From RHKX01 sp963823275 (GTDB taxonomy: Bacteria > Actinomycetota > Thermoleophilia > Solirubrobacterales > 70-9), in contig CAWGKW010000002.1 of the NCBI GenBank assembly GCA_963823275.1, positions 186,001 to 250,000 of the forward strand: a stretch of DNA of 64,000 nucleotides. The letters are read 5' to 3'. Position numbers and translations under genes: made by a program. A model generated the notes under the pieces. The model was not told the origin of the DNA, searched no databases, and saw only the letters and a program-made list of their open reading frames with translations. Position 1 is the stretch's first letter, and each line of letters starts with the position of its first letter. Below are positions 34,109-44,811 of this stretch, one piece after another.

Positions 34109-34117
34109 CGAACCCGC

Positions 34118-35035
34118 CTAGATCAGGCTGGCGATCAGAGCGACGACGACGACGATCGCCGTCGTCCACGTGACCGCCTCGGCTGTCGTCTTCAGGTCGA
34201 GCCCGTAGGCGTGAGCGACGATCATCGCGTTCAGCCCGCTGGGCATCAGCGCCATCAGCAGGTAGGTGCTGGGCAGGTCGATCAGCGGCAGCGCGAGCAG
34301 GTACAACAACGCCGGCAGCAGCACCAGCTTCGTGCCGATGACCGCTGCCGTCGATGCGGTCAACGGTGGCGGCATCCGCAGGCCCGCGGGTCCGGCGTCC
34401 TCCATCAGCGCCGCGCCGACGGCGAAGAATCCGATCGGCAGGATCGCGACGACGACGACCCGGGAGATGTCGACGAGGAGGTCGGGAGCGAGCGAGTCCG
34501 GTGCGATCAGGGCCAGGGCCGCGGCATAGAGGGGCATGTTGCGGGCGAAGAACGCACGGGTTCTCTGCCTCGATCCCTCGCCCGCCTTCGTCCCGAAGGC
34601 GGCACCGGCCGCGAAGGCGCCGATCAGCAGCGCCGGGGCGCCGACGGCGACGTCGTAGGCGACGGCTTCGCCGAGCTGGTCGCTGCCGAGCAGCGCGACC
34701 GTGAGCGGGTAGCCGAGGTAGGCGGTGTTGGCGACCAGCGTGCAGGCGATCAGGGCCCCGGTCTGCGGCCGGGTCAGGTTCAGCACACGTTCCCCCAGAC
34801 CCCAGGCGGCGAGCGCGGCGACGATCACGGCGATCCAGGCGAGCCCGATGCCCCCGCCGAGGTCGGCGTCGAAGGAGACGTGCACCAGGTTGAAGAAGAC
34901 GACCGGCGGGAGGACGAAGTAGAGGATCCAGACCAGCGAGCGGCGCGAATCATGTCCGGCCCGCTCCGGCCAGCGACGCTCCGCGCCGATTCCGGCGGCG
35001 GTGGCAACCACTATCGCGGCGATGATCGGGATCAA
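34118..35035 (-). CDS. AEC (auxin efflux carrier) family transporter
   Basis: A 305-residue permease with ten helices in two five-helix halves, typical of AEC carriers that export organic anions. The first half has LPPVVFFNLVHVSF and VANTAYLGYPLTVALLG; the second has MPSGLNAMIVAHAYGLD and ends with LKTTAEAVTWTTAI. Substrate unknown. The start is TTG at 35035. It lies downstream of the aminotransferase gene with 34 bases between and may share its transcript. Confidence 0.88.
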   Translation of the reverse strand: MIPIIAAIVVATAAGIGAERRWPERAGHDSRRSLVWILYFVLPPVVFFNLVHVSFDADLGGGIGLAWIAVIVAALAAWGLGERVLNLTRPQTGALIACTLVANTAYLGYPLTVALLGSDQLGEAVAYDVAVGAPALLIGAFAAGAAFGTKAGEGSRQRTRAFFARNMPLYAAALALIAPDSLAPDLLVDISRVVVVAILPIGFFAVGAALMEDAGPAGLRMPPPLTASTAAVIGTKLVLLPALLYLLALPLIDLPSTYLLMALMPSGLNAMIVAHAYGLDLKTTAEAVTWTTAIVVVVALIASLI

Positions 35036-35069
35036 GCTGCGGAGGCTCCGCGGAGAGGGTGCCTCCCGG

Positions 35070-36431
35070 CTATGGGCCCGCCAACTCCCCGGCGATCCGA
35101 TCGAACGCGGCGGTGTGGGCGTCCACGTGTTCTGTGGTCGTGGCCGGGGAGATCAGAGCCATCATGTGAAACGGGGTGAAGAGGATCCTTTCGTTGAGCA
35201 TGTACAGGTGCATCAGCTCATCGATCGGGCCGCCGATCACCTCGGCCGCCTCCGCACCGTTGCGGGGGAGTTCGGGAGAGAACATGTACTCGACGCGACA
35301 GCCCAGCCGGACGGCACTCCAGGGCATGCCGTGCTCCTCGATGGCCGCGTTGACGCCCTCTTCGTAGCGCTCGGCCAGTCCGATCATCCGCTCGTACGCC
35401 TCGGCGGTCAGAACCTCGCCCAGGGTCGCCCGTACCGCCGCCAGCTGCAGGGCGTTGCCGGCCAGCGTCCCGCCGACGCCGCCGACGTCGGCGGCATCCC
35501 AGATGGTGGCGTCGAGAACCCGCGCCGCCAGGTCGTCGGAGAGCCCGTAGGCGCCGGTGGGGATGCCGCCCGCGATCGGCTTGCCCATGCTGATGGCGTC
35601 GGGCTGGAGCCCGTGGGCACCGGTGTAGCCACCCGGGCCGCAGCTCAGGGTGTGGGTCTCATCGATGATCAGAAGGGCCCCGTACCTGGTGGCAAGGCGT
35701 CGCAGCTCATCGTGGTAGCCGGGATCGGGCAGGACGATGCCGATGTTGGTCAGGGCCGGCTCGACCAGCACGCAGGCGACGTCCTCGTGAGCCAGTTCCC
35801 GTTCAAGTCCCTCGAGGTCGTTGATCTCGACGGCTCGGGTCGTCTCGACGGGGTCGACGGGGGCGCCGATACTGCCGTAGCGGGGGACCGCCTCTCCGGC
35901 CGTGCCGATCATGACCACGGTTTCGTCGACCGTCCCGTGGTAGCAGTGGTTGTGGACCAGGATCTTCGTCCGGCCGGTCACCTGCCGGCAGAGGCGGATC
36001 AGAAAGCGGTTGGCATCGGTGGCTGAGACGGTGAACTGCCAGTGTCGGAGGCCGAAGCGCTCGGCCATCAGCTCGCCGACGGCGCCGGCGTCCTCGCTCG
36101 GGAGCATCGTCGTGATTCCCCGCTCGAGCTGGGCGTTGATCGCAGCGACCGTGGGCGCGGGGGAGTGGCCGCACATCGCCCCGGTGTCGCCGAGGCAGAG
36201 GTCTATGTAGGTGTTGTCGTCGACGTCTATGACCTCGGCGCCGCGAGCCTCCCTGACGTAGACGGGAAAGCGACCGGGCCAGCGGGTCATCCAGTTCATC
36301 GGCACGCCGGAGAGCAGGTCCTCCTCAGCGCGCTCGTGCAGCTCGCGGGAACGGGGATGGCCGGCCTCGAACCGATCGGCCTCCCGCTCCAGCAGCTCGG
36401 CCACCCGCTCATCTGCTCCCTTGGATTCCAC
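35070..36431 (-). CDS. Class III PLP aminotransferase (glutamate-1-semialdehyde aminomutase-like)
   Basis: A 453-residue fold-type I PLP enzyme. ARGAEVIDVDDNTYIDLCLG and GHSPAPTVAAI form the N-terminal part; HNHCYHGTVDE, LIIDETHTL (Asp for the PLP ring) and ISMGKPIAGGIPTGAYG (Schiff-base Lys) are the core. It is nearest to the glutamate-1-semialdehyde aminomutase/omega-transaminase branch, but no heme genes are nearby, so an amino-acid or amino-sugar transaminase is as likely. GTG at 36431 is chosen with a GAGAGGGG box upstream; the longer frame is shadow of the kinase gene. It is divergent from the glycerate kinase. Confidence 0.87.
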   Translation of the reverse strand: MESKGADERVAELLEREADRFEAGHPRSRELHERAEEDLLSGVPMNWMTRWPGRFPVYVREARGAEVIDVDDNTYIDLCLGDTGAMCGHSPAPTVAAINAQLERGITTMLPSEDAGAVGELMAERFGLRHWQFTVSATDANRFLIRLCRQVTGRTKILVHNHCYHGTVDETVVMIGTAGEAVPRYGSIGAPVDPVETTRAVEINDLEGLERELAHEDVACVLVEPALTNIGIVLPDPGYHDELRRLATRYGALLIIDETHTLSCGPGGYTGAHGLQPDAISMGKPIAGGIPTGAYGLSDDLAARVLDATIWDAADVGGVGGTLAGNALQLAAVRATLGEVLTAEAYERMIGLAERYEEGVNAAIEEHGMPWSAVRLGCRVEYMFSPELPRNGAEAAEVIGGPIDELMHLYMLNERILFTPFHMMALISPATTTEHVDAHTAAFDRIAGELAGP

Positions 36432-36470
36432 CTGATCGACCCCTCTCGGTCCTGTAGCGTCGCTCTGATT

Positions 36471-37871
36471 GTGGAGCAGTTTCGCGCCAAGGCGCCGGCC
36501 GGTGCGCTGATCGGCAATCACGAATCGCTGCTGGCGCACGGGCTCACGGAGATGCGGGCGCTTGCGCTGCGGGTCGCCGAGGCCGGAATGGCCGCATGCG
36601 ACCCGGCTCTCGCGGTTGAGAACCTGGTCCAGCTGAAGGGTGACGAGCTGCTCGTCGACGGCCGCCCGCACCCCCTGCATCCGGGTGGCAGGGTGGTGAT
36701 CCTCGGCGCCGGCAAGGCCAGCCTGAAGATCGCGCTGGCGCTCGAGACGATCCTCGGCGACCGCCTTGACGGGGGTGAAATCGCCGTCCGGCTCGGCAGC
36801 GCGTTCGCCTCCCCCAAACGGCTTGGGCTGATCGAGGCGTCGCATCCGATCCCGGACGAGAGAAGTGCCGCCGCCGCCGCAAAGATGCTCGACTGCGCGA
36901 CCGGGCTCTGCCGCGAGGACCTGCTTATCGCGTGCTTCACAGGCGGCAGCTCGGCCCTTGCAAGCCTTCCTCCGGCCGGCGTCAGCGTTGCCGAGAAGCG
37001 TGACCTCCACCGCCGGCTCCTCGGATCCGGGATGCCGATATCGGAGGTGAACGCGGTCCGCAAGCAGGTCTCGGCCTTCAAGGGCGGTCGGCTCGCAGCC
37101 GCCGCCGCGCCGGCGAGGGTGATCAACCTGAGCGTCTCCGACGTCGCGGGCGACCGGCTCGACGTGCTCACCGACCCGACCGTTCAGGATCGCTCGACAG
37201 CGGCCGAAGCCCGGGCCATCCTCACCGACCGAGGCCTCTGGAACCAGGTGGCGCCGAGCATCCGCGAGGTGCTCGCCGATCCCGAGGCGGGCTCACCCGA
37301 CCTCTGCGGCGTCGATATCCACACGACCCTGCTGGCCACCGGCGAGACTGCCTGCGCGGCGATGGCAGCCGATGCCCGAGCGGCCCACGCGGAGCCGTTC
37401 GTGCTCTCCACCTCGCTGGAGGAGGAGGCCGTTGCCGTGGGCCGGATCCTCGGGCAGCTGGCGGCGGAAAGCGCGCGGCTCGGCCGTCCCTTCCCCGGCC
37501 CCGCGGTCCTGATCGGCTGCGGCGGGGAAGGCACCGTCGGGCTGGGGCCCGATGACGAGTTCGGATCCGGGGGGCCCAACCAGGAGGCGGCGCTCGCCGC
37601 AGCTGAGCCGCTGGGAGGCGCCGAAGCGGCCGCCGTCTTCATCGATACCGACGGCTCAGACGGTGGCACCGATCTCGCCGGTGCGATCAGCGATGGGGCA
37701 ACCCTGGCGCGGGCCGCCGAGGCTGGTATCGACCTGCACGCTGCGCTCCGGAGTCACCGTTCGGGAGCGGCGGTGAAGGCGCTTGGGGATGGAATCGAAA
37801 CGGGCCCCACCCACACGAATGTCAACGATCTCTTCGCGATCGCCATCGGTGCCGCGTCCCCGGAGGGGTAG
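36471..37871 (+). CDS. MOFRL-family glycerate 2-kinase
   Basis: A 466-residue kinase of the GckA/TtuD (MOFRL) type, phosphorylating D-glycerate to 2-phosphoglycerate. VVILGAGKASLKIALALE, ACFTGGSSALASLP, ISEVNAVRKQVSAFKGGRLA, LSVSDVAGD, and the C-terminal GGEGTVGLG, GPNQEAALAAA, DTDGSDGGTDLAGA and GPTHTNVNDLFAI are all present. GTG start, with TAGCGT (36455-36460) 10 bases upstream, so nearly leaderless. Divergent from the aminotransferase; a serine/glyoxylate-type route linking the two is possible but speculative. Confidence 0.92.
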   Translation: MEQFRAKAPAGALIGNHESLLAHGLTEMRALALRVAEAGMAACDPALAVENLVQLKGDELLVDGRPHPLHPGGRVVILGAGKASLKIALALETILGDRLDGGEIAVRLGSAFASPKRLGLIEASHPIPDERSAAAAAKMLDCATGLCREDLLIACFTGGSSALASLPPAGVSVAEKRDLHRRLLGSGMPISEVNAVRKQVSAFKGGRLAAAAAPARVINLSVSDVAGDRLDVLTDPTVQDRSTAAEARAILTDRGLWNQVAPSIREVLADPEAGSPDLCGVDIHTTLLATGETACAAMAADARAAHAEPFVLSTSLEEEAVAVGRILGQLAAESARLGRPFPGPAVLIGCGGEGTVGLGPDDEFGSGGPNQEAALAAAEPLGGAEAAAVFIDTDGSDGGTDLAGAISDGATLARAAEAGIDLHAALRSHRSGAAVKALGDGIETGPTHTNVNDLFAIAIGAASPEG

Positions 37872-37912
37872 CGGGATACGGACCGTTCGGGCTCGAGAAT
37901 GACTTCCGGAGG

Positions 37913-37928
37913 CGCTCTTCAAAGAGCG
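37913..37928. terminator. Short hairpin between convergent genes
   Basis: CGCTCTT (37913-37919) and AAGAGCG (37922-37928) form a tight inverted repeat between the glycerate kinase stop and the acetyl-CoA synthetase stop. The loop is very short and there is no T tract, so it is a weak terminator candidate for both strands. Confidence 0.35.
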
Positions 37929-37935
37929 GCTGTGG

Positions 37936-39906
<1,971 letters not shown>

Positions 39907-40035
39907 TCTCGCCTCCGCTCTCGCTCTTTCACCCGTCCTCGGCACGCTAGCCGAACCGGGCCGGCGCAGCTTTCGGGCACCCGCTGTGTTTCGGGGTTGG
40001 GTCGCGAAGTGGCAAGCTTCGCCCCCGGATTGCCC

Positions 40036-41067
40036 ATGACCCGACCCCGGAATGCACTCTTCTCCGTCCTGATCGCGCTGATCGCGCTGGTCTTGGTGAT
40101 CCCCGCCGTGGCGGCCGCCGCCGGGCCCGTGTCGCTCGAGGTGAACCAGTCGGGCGAAGCCGTCACCGACTACTGGAGCAAGGCGAGGATGCGTGCGGCT
40201 GAGCCGGTGCCGACCAAGACGGCCGGCCTCCCCGGGCCGAGCTCCGCCTCCGCTCCTGAGCAGGGCTCGGCCACCTTCGTCCCGCCGCTTGGGCCCGGTG
40301 CGGATGCGGATGCTCGGCTTCTCGATGGCTCAGTGGGCGGTTCGACCGCCCGGAGGCGCGCCCTGAGCGAGGTCCTCGACCCCTCCCTCCCGGGCCTCCG
40401 CGCCCACGGGAAGGTCTTCTTCACGATCCCCAAGGGCACCGACGCCGGCAACTTCGTCTGCTCCGCGACCGCGATCAACAGCCGAAATCGGAGCGTCGTC
40501 CTGACCGCGGGCCATTGCGTCTTCGATTCCCAGACGGGCGGCGGCAAGGCGACCAACTGGATGTTCGTTCCCGCCTATCGGGCGGGAGCGGAGCCCTTCG
40601 GTGAGTGGACGGCCAAGAGGCTGGCGACGACCGAGCAGTGGAAGACCATCAGCGACCTCCGCTTCGACCTCGGCGCCGCCGTCGTCCGCCGCAACACCGC
40701 GGGCGAGCAGCTTCAGAGTGTCGTCGGCGGCCGGGGAATCGGCTTCAGCCAACCCCGGGATCAGAGCTTCGACATCTTCGGCTACCCGGCGAAGGCGCCC
40801 TTCACCGGTGAGCTCGAGTACCGGTGTGCCAGCAGTTCCCAGGGCTCCGACTCGAGCCCTCCTGGAAGCGGGCCTAACACGTTGTCCGCCGATTGCGACA
40901 TGACCGCGGGGGCGAGCGGCGGTGGATGGGTTGTCGGCAAGACGGTGGTCTCGGTGGTCAGCTACGGCTACCCCAACCGGCCGGGGATCCTCTACGGCCC
41001 CTATTTCTCCAGCACGGCGAAGAAGCTCTACAAGTCGGTTCGCGGCTCCGGGAGGAAGGCCCGCTAG
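40036..41067 (+). CDS. Secreted trypsin-like serine protease
   Basis: A 343-residue exported protein. A signal peptide (about residues 1-30, ending AVAAAAG) is followed by a propeptide-like region and a chymotrypsin-fold domain. The triad is readable as His in LTAGHCV, Asp in DLRFDLGAAVV and Ser in TAGASGGGW. Cysteines in NFVCSATA and AGHC form the usual first disulfide, and there is a second pair (EYRCASS, SADCDM). Similar to V8/glutamyl-endopeptidase-like secreted proteases of actinobacteria. ATG at 40036 is chosen for the signal peptide; the very long upstream frame is shadow of acsA. Confidence 0.88.
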   Translation: MTRPRNALFSVLIALIALVLVIPAVAAAAGPVSLEVNQSGEAVTDYWSKARMRAAEPVPTKTAGLPGPSSASAPEQGSATFVPPLGPGADADARLLDGSVGGSTARRRALSEVLDPSLPGLRAHGKVFFTIPKGTDAGNFVCSATAINSRNRSVVLTAGHCVFDSQTGGGKATNWMFVPAYRAGAEPFGEWTAKRLATTEQWKTISDLRFDLGAAVVRRNTAGEQLQSVVGGRGIGFSQPRDQSFDIFGYPAKAPFTGELEYRCASSSQGSDSSPPGSGPNTLSADCDMTAGASGGGWVVGKTVVSVVSYGYPNRPGILYGPYFSSTAKKLYKSVRGSGRKAR

Positions 41068-41085
41068 GCCCCGGCCGACCCTGCG

Positions 41086-41175
41086 GTGGGGTTGGAGGTG
41101 CGTGTGGCCTGCCGAGGGGCATTGTTGGGGACGTGGGTCGTTTTGAGCTCCCCTGGTGTGCTCAAAGCGACCCAC
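41086..41175. repeat. Intergenic repeat with strong hairpin (copy 2)
   Basis: GTGGCCTGCCGAGGGGCATT near 41104 matches copy 1 after the epimerase gene. It is followed by a 16-bp inverted repeat (41133-41148 and 41160-41175; arms GTGGGTCG..TTGAGC with one mismatch) and an 11-base loop. It sits between convergent protease and thyX genes and is a good bidirectional terminator. Confidence 0.65.
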
Positions 41176-41206
41176 CCCCACTGATCCGCGACAGGACCCG
41201 CCGGCC

Positions 41207-42812
41207 CTACTTCGTCAGGGCCGCGCGCTTGCGATGAGTGCGGATCTCGCTCATGATCCGCTCCAGGCGGGGCTCGGAGCTCGAGTCCACGTGGCGCATC
41301 GCGGCGCCGATCGCCGGGTGGACGGCGCTGATCTGCTCGTGCATGGCCTGAGCGACCGCCCGGTATGTCGGGTGTCCCTCGCGGCCGGAGCGCAGCTCAC
41401 AGACGTGCATCGCCTCGCGAGCGTTCATATCGAGCACGTAGCGGATCCGGTAGCCGAGGCAGAGTGCGTACGGGGCGGCCTCCGGCATACCCGCCGCCTC
41501 GAGTCGCTCGAACTCGCTGCGAGAGATCTCCAGTGCCCTGGCGTACGCGTCGCCGGCGCCGGCGTCGCGGACCTCCTCGGGCACTCCGGCACCGAGGTCG
41601 GGCCCCAGCGACTGCCACTGGCAGGTCAGCATCCGGTGGCGCTGCATGTCGCGGAAGCCGCCGTAGTCGGAGACGATCTCGAAGCGGTAGCGAACGGCCT
41701 CCCAGCCTCGGCCGGGCCGGTGACGGCGATTGCCTCGCTCGCCGATCAGGTCGGCCAGCATGCCCTCCCGCTCGATCGGGTCGAGCGTGCCGATGCCGCC
41801 TCGCGATCTCGCTCTCGGGCACCCCCGTCGCCTCATACAGCGATGAGGTGAGCAGCAGATCCTCGTCGCCGTCGACGTGGACCAGCTCGACGGTCGGGGC
41901 ATCGGAGCCGCCCCGCCGGTCGAGCCCGAGCCGGGCGACCCAGCGTTCGGTGTCGGCCCGGCGCTGCTCGAGGTAGCTGATCCACTCGCCCCCGCGCTCG
42001 GGCCGGTCGACCCGGGAGATGAAGCTCGGGATCACCGCGCCCAGCTCCTCGAGCGCCATCGCCCCGACCTCGCGCGCCTCGGGCAGCGGCGAGGCCGCGA
42101 GTCGCAGGAGCAGCTGCTCGTAGGCCTGCCCGGAGGCGTAGATGCCGACGTGGGAGAGGGTGGAGGCCGGGAGAAGGCCGCGGAGCAGGTCGAGCGCCTT
42201 CGCCTTGATCGAGCGCTCCCACGCACCCTGGGGCTCGTCGCCGCGCGGCCAGCGCTCCTCCGCCCAGGCGCGGACATGCTTCAGCGTCGCCGAGTAGATC
42301 GTGAAGATCTCGTCCATCGCCAGGCCGAACTCGGGCCCGAGCTCCTCGCCGCGCCAGTAGCGCCAGCTTCCGGGAGAGCCCTGCTCGGCGCCGGCCTCGA
42401 TCGGGGTGTCGTAGGGGATGTAGCGGGTCGACTGCTCGAGGTAGGCGGCCAGGCGCCCGCGCTGAAGGACCTTGGTGAGGACGTTGCTGACCCACTCGCA
42501 GGCGAGGTGAGCGCCACCGAGCTGCGCGACCGAGTCGTCGCCGTAGCCGATGAAGATGCGCTCGTAGAGCTGGGCCGCCCGCTCGCCCTCGGCGCCGTCG
42601 AATGGCCGCGCCCCCGCCGGCGCGTCGGCGGCGAACTCGTCGAGGTAGAGACGCCGCAGGGTCCCCTGATAGCGCGAGTACCGGGCAAACAGCGCACCCT
42701 TGACCGTCTCCGGCAGGTTCGTCAACGCGAACACCGGTCGATCGAGGTTGCTGAAGTGTGGTTCGAGCGCCAGTCGCTCTGTCTCGGTGAAGGTTTCGAT
42801 CGGGTAGCGCAA
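41207..42812 (-). CDS. thyX: Tandem-domain FAD-dependent thymidylate synthase (ThyX), one apparent frameshift
   Basis: About 535 codons with two ThyX-like domains. The first has LACEWVSNVLTKVLQRGRLA followed by EQSTRYIPYD; the second has EIVSDYGGFRDMQRHRMLT and CLGYRIRYVLDMNAREAMHV. Single-domain ThyX uses FAD and NADPH to make dTMP from dUMP; in this long form the RHR motif and the substrate loop are shared unequally between domains, so catalysis is not certain. The frame breaks at about 41795 (GVPESEIARR, then IGTLDPIEREGML one base out), explained by one extra base. TTG start; TAGCAT lies 10 bases upstream, within the end of the VOC gene. Confidence 0.8.
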
Positions 42813-42825
42813 GGGGCCGACGATG

Positions 42826-43221
42826 CTACGAAGTCGACCGGCGCCGGCGCCTTGCGGCCACCGACTCGGCTTGTCCAGGGGGTGTTCCCATCAGCTCGAT
42901 GCGGTGCCCTGCCGGCGCCGCGACGACGACCCGGCGGGAGCCCCAATGTCGCCGCCGCTCGGAGACCGCGAACCCAACCCCTCGAGCCGCTCGACCGCCG
43001 GGCCCAGAGCAGCCACCACGAAGGCGGCGTGTCCGATCGGTGGCGCGATCGGCTCCGGCGTCAACGCCAGGTGGACCTGGGTCTCACCGCCCTCGAACCA
43101 GCGGTGGTCCTCGCCGAGGGCTCCGGGGACCGCCGCCGGCCGGAATCCGATCGCGGCCGAGCAGCTCGGCGAAGCGATCGACGTCTGAGGCCGACACCTC
43201 CAGGGTCACGTGATGGAGCAT
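42826..43221 (-). CDS. VOC (glyoxalase-fold) protein, two apparent frameshifts
   Basis: A glyoxalase/bleomycin-resistance-fold protein of about 131 codons read across three frame segments: MLHHVTLEVSASDVDRFAELL, then AAIGFRPAAVPGALGEDHRW to AVERLEGLG, then FAVSERRRHWGSRRVVVAAP to HRIELMGTPP. Residues typical of the fold (an early His, the HRW strand, a final HRIELM strand) lie in all three parts. Shifts are near 43150 (one base extra) and 42960 (one missing), so length is restored. It is too broken for ordinary gene calling. It lies 19 bases after the true end of nuoN and 13 bases before thyX. Function unknown. Confidence 0.65.
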
Positions 43222-43296
43222 TCCGGTGATCTGCTCGGGGTCATCCCAGGCCGAGCATTGACGCTATCGCCTGGCCCGCGTGGACCGAGAAGTCGA

Positions 43297-44811
43297 TCAG
43301 GGGGAGGGGACGATGCCGAAGACGACCGTCGCGGCGGAGGTGAGCAGGATCGCGCCGAGCAGCAGGCCGCAGCGGCCTCCGCTCGGGGTTCCCGCCGGAG
43401 TCCTGCCGGCGATCACCGCCGAGCGCGCCCTGGGCTCCTCGGTGGCCTCCTGATCGCCCTCGGGCGAGGCACCGGCGATCGCCGGAGCGAGACGGGGGGC
43501 GGGGCGCATCCAGATCGCCGCGATCACCCGCAGGTAGTAGGCGAGGGAGATCATCGATCCGATCACGATCATCACGCCGAGCCAGGTGTAGTCGCCGGCG
43601 ACGGCCGACTCGATCAGAAAGAGCTTGCCCATGAAGCCCGCGGTGCCCGGGAGCCCGGCCAGGGCCAGCATCGAGATCGTCAACGGCCAGGCCAGCGATG
43701 GCCGGTCCTTGCCGATCCCCTGGACGGCCGAGATATCGTCGCCGAGCGGGGTCTCGCGCTCGCGGATCGCGATCACTGCGAAGGCGCCGAGGTTCATCAG
43801 CGTGTAGGCCGCGAGGTAGAAGACAAGCGCGTCGGTGCCGGCGATGCTCCCGACCAGCAGGCCGACGAGCATGTATCCGGCCTGCGCGACGCCCGAGTAG
43901 CCGAGCATCCGTTTGAGGGAGTTCTGACCGAGTGCGCCGACGTTGCCGACGATGATCGTAATCGCCGCGAGCGCCGCGAGCGCGGGCTGCCACTGGTCGG
44001 CGGAGGGGCCGAGGGCGGTGATGAAGAAGCGTGCGAAGACGGCGAAGGCCGCGGCCTTGGTGGCGACCGCCATGAACGCCGTGATCGGGGTCGGTGCGCC
44101 CTCGTAGACGTCGGGGGTCCACTGGTGGAAGGGGGCGATCGAGACCTTGAAGGCGAGGCCGACGGCGACGAAGGCGATCCCGATCAGGATCAGTGGGTCG
44201 TCGGCGAGGTCGGAGCCGATCCCGCTCGCGATCGCGGTGAAGTCCGTCGCGCCGCCGGAGCCGCCGTAGATGAACGCGAGACCGTAGAGCAGGGTGGCCG
44301 ACCCGATCGAGCCGACGATCAGATACTTGAGGCCCGACTCGAGCGACTGCGTCCGCGAGCGGTGCGATCCGCAGAGCACGTAGAGCGGGATCGAGAGCAG
44401 CTCGAGCGCGACGAAGAACGAGATCAGGTTCTGGGCCTCGGCGAGCAGCAGCATGCCGAGCACGGAGCCGAGCAGCAGCGTGTGGCTCTCCCCGAACCCG
44501 GCCTCCTCCGCCGCCGGATCGCGAAGCTGCATCGGGATCACGAACGCGGCGGCGAAGACGACGATCAGCCCGATCGTGATCGACAGGCCGTCCACGCGAA
44601 GGGCTCCGGCGACGAGGTCGGTGTCGGGTTCGCTCAGCTGCCAGATCAGCAGGCCGGCGGTGACCGCCAGCGTCAGCAGGGTCAGCCCCGAGGAGAGCCA
44701 GCGCCTCCCGCGCGGGGAGACCAGCCCGGCGAGCAGGACGACGCAGATCCCGGCGACGAGCGCGAGGATCGGCGAAAGCGCGCCGTAGTCGATGTCGGGC
44801 GTGTCGATCAC
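43297..44811 (-). CDS. nuoN: NADH-quinone oxidoreductase subunit N
   Basis: A 504-residue antiporter-like membrane subunit of complex I with 14 helices. Proton-path residues are present: Glu138 in SFFVALELLSIPLYV and Lys/His positions in FKVSIAPFHQWTPDVYEGAP. LKRMLGYSGVAQAGYMLVG and LALAGLPGTAGFMGK are conserved blocks. The frame stops after GIVPSP in a CCCCC run. Adding one C lets it continue with LIDFSVHAGQAIASMLGLG to a stop at 43241, a more normal C-terminus, so the listed end may be 20 residues short. Its start overlaps the nuoM stop (ATGA at 44808). Confidence 0.95.
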   Translation of the reverse strand: MIDTPDIDYGALSPILALVAGICVVLLAGLVSPRGRRWLSSGLTLLTLAVTAGLLIWQLSEPDTDLVAGALRVDGLSITIGLIVVFAAAFVIPMQLRDPAAEEAGFGESHTLLLGSVLGMLLLAEAQNLISFFVALELLSIPLYVLCGSHRSRTQSLESGLKYLIVGSIGSATLLYGLAFIYGGSGGATDFTAIASGIGSDLADDPLILIGIAFVAVGLAFKVSIAPFHQWTPDVYEGAPTPITAFMAVATKAAAFAVFARFFITALGPSADQWQPALAALAAITIIVGNVGALGQNSLKRMLGYSGVAQAGYMLVGLLVGSIAGTDALVFYLAAYTLMNLGAFAVIAIRERETPLGDDISAVQGIGKDRPSLAWPLTISMLALAGLPGTAGFMGKLFLIESAVAGDYTWLGVMIVIGSMISLAYYLRVIAAIWMRPAPRLAPAIAGASPEGDQEATEEPRARSAVIAGRTPAGTPSGGRCGLLLGAILLTSAATVVFGIVPSP

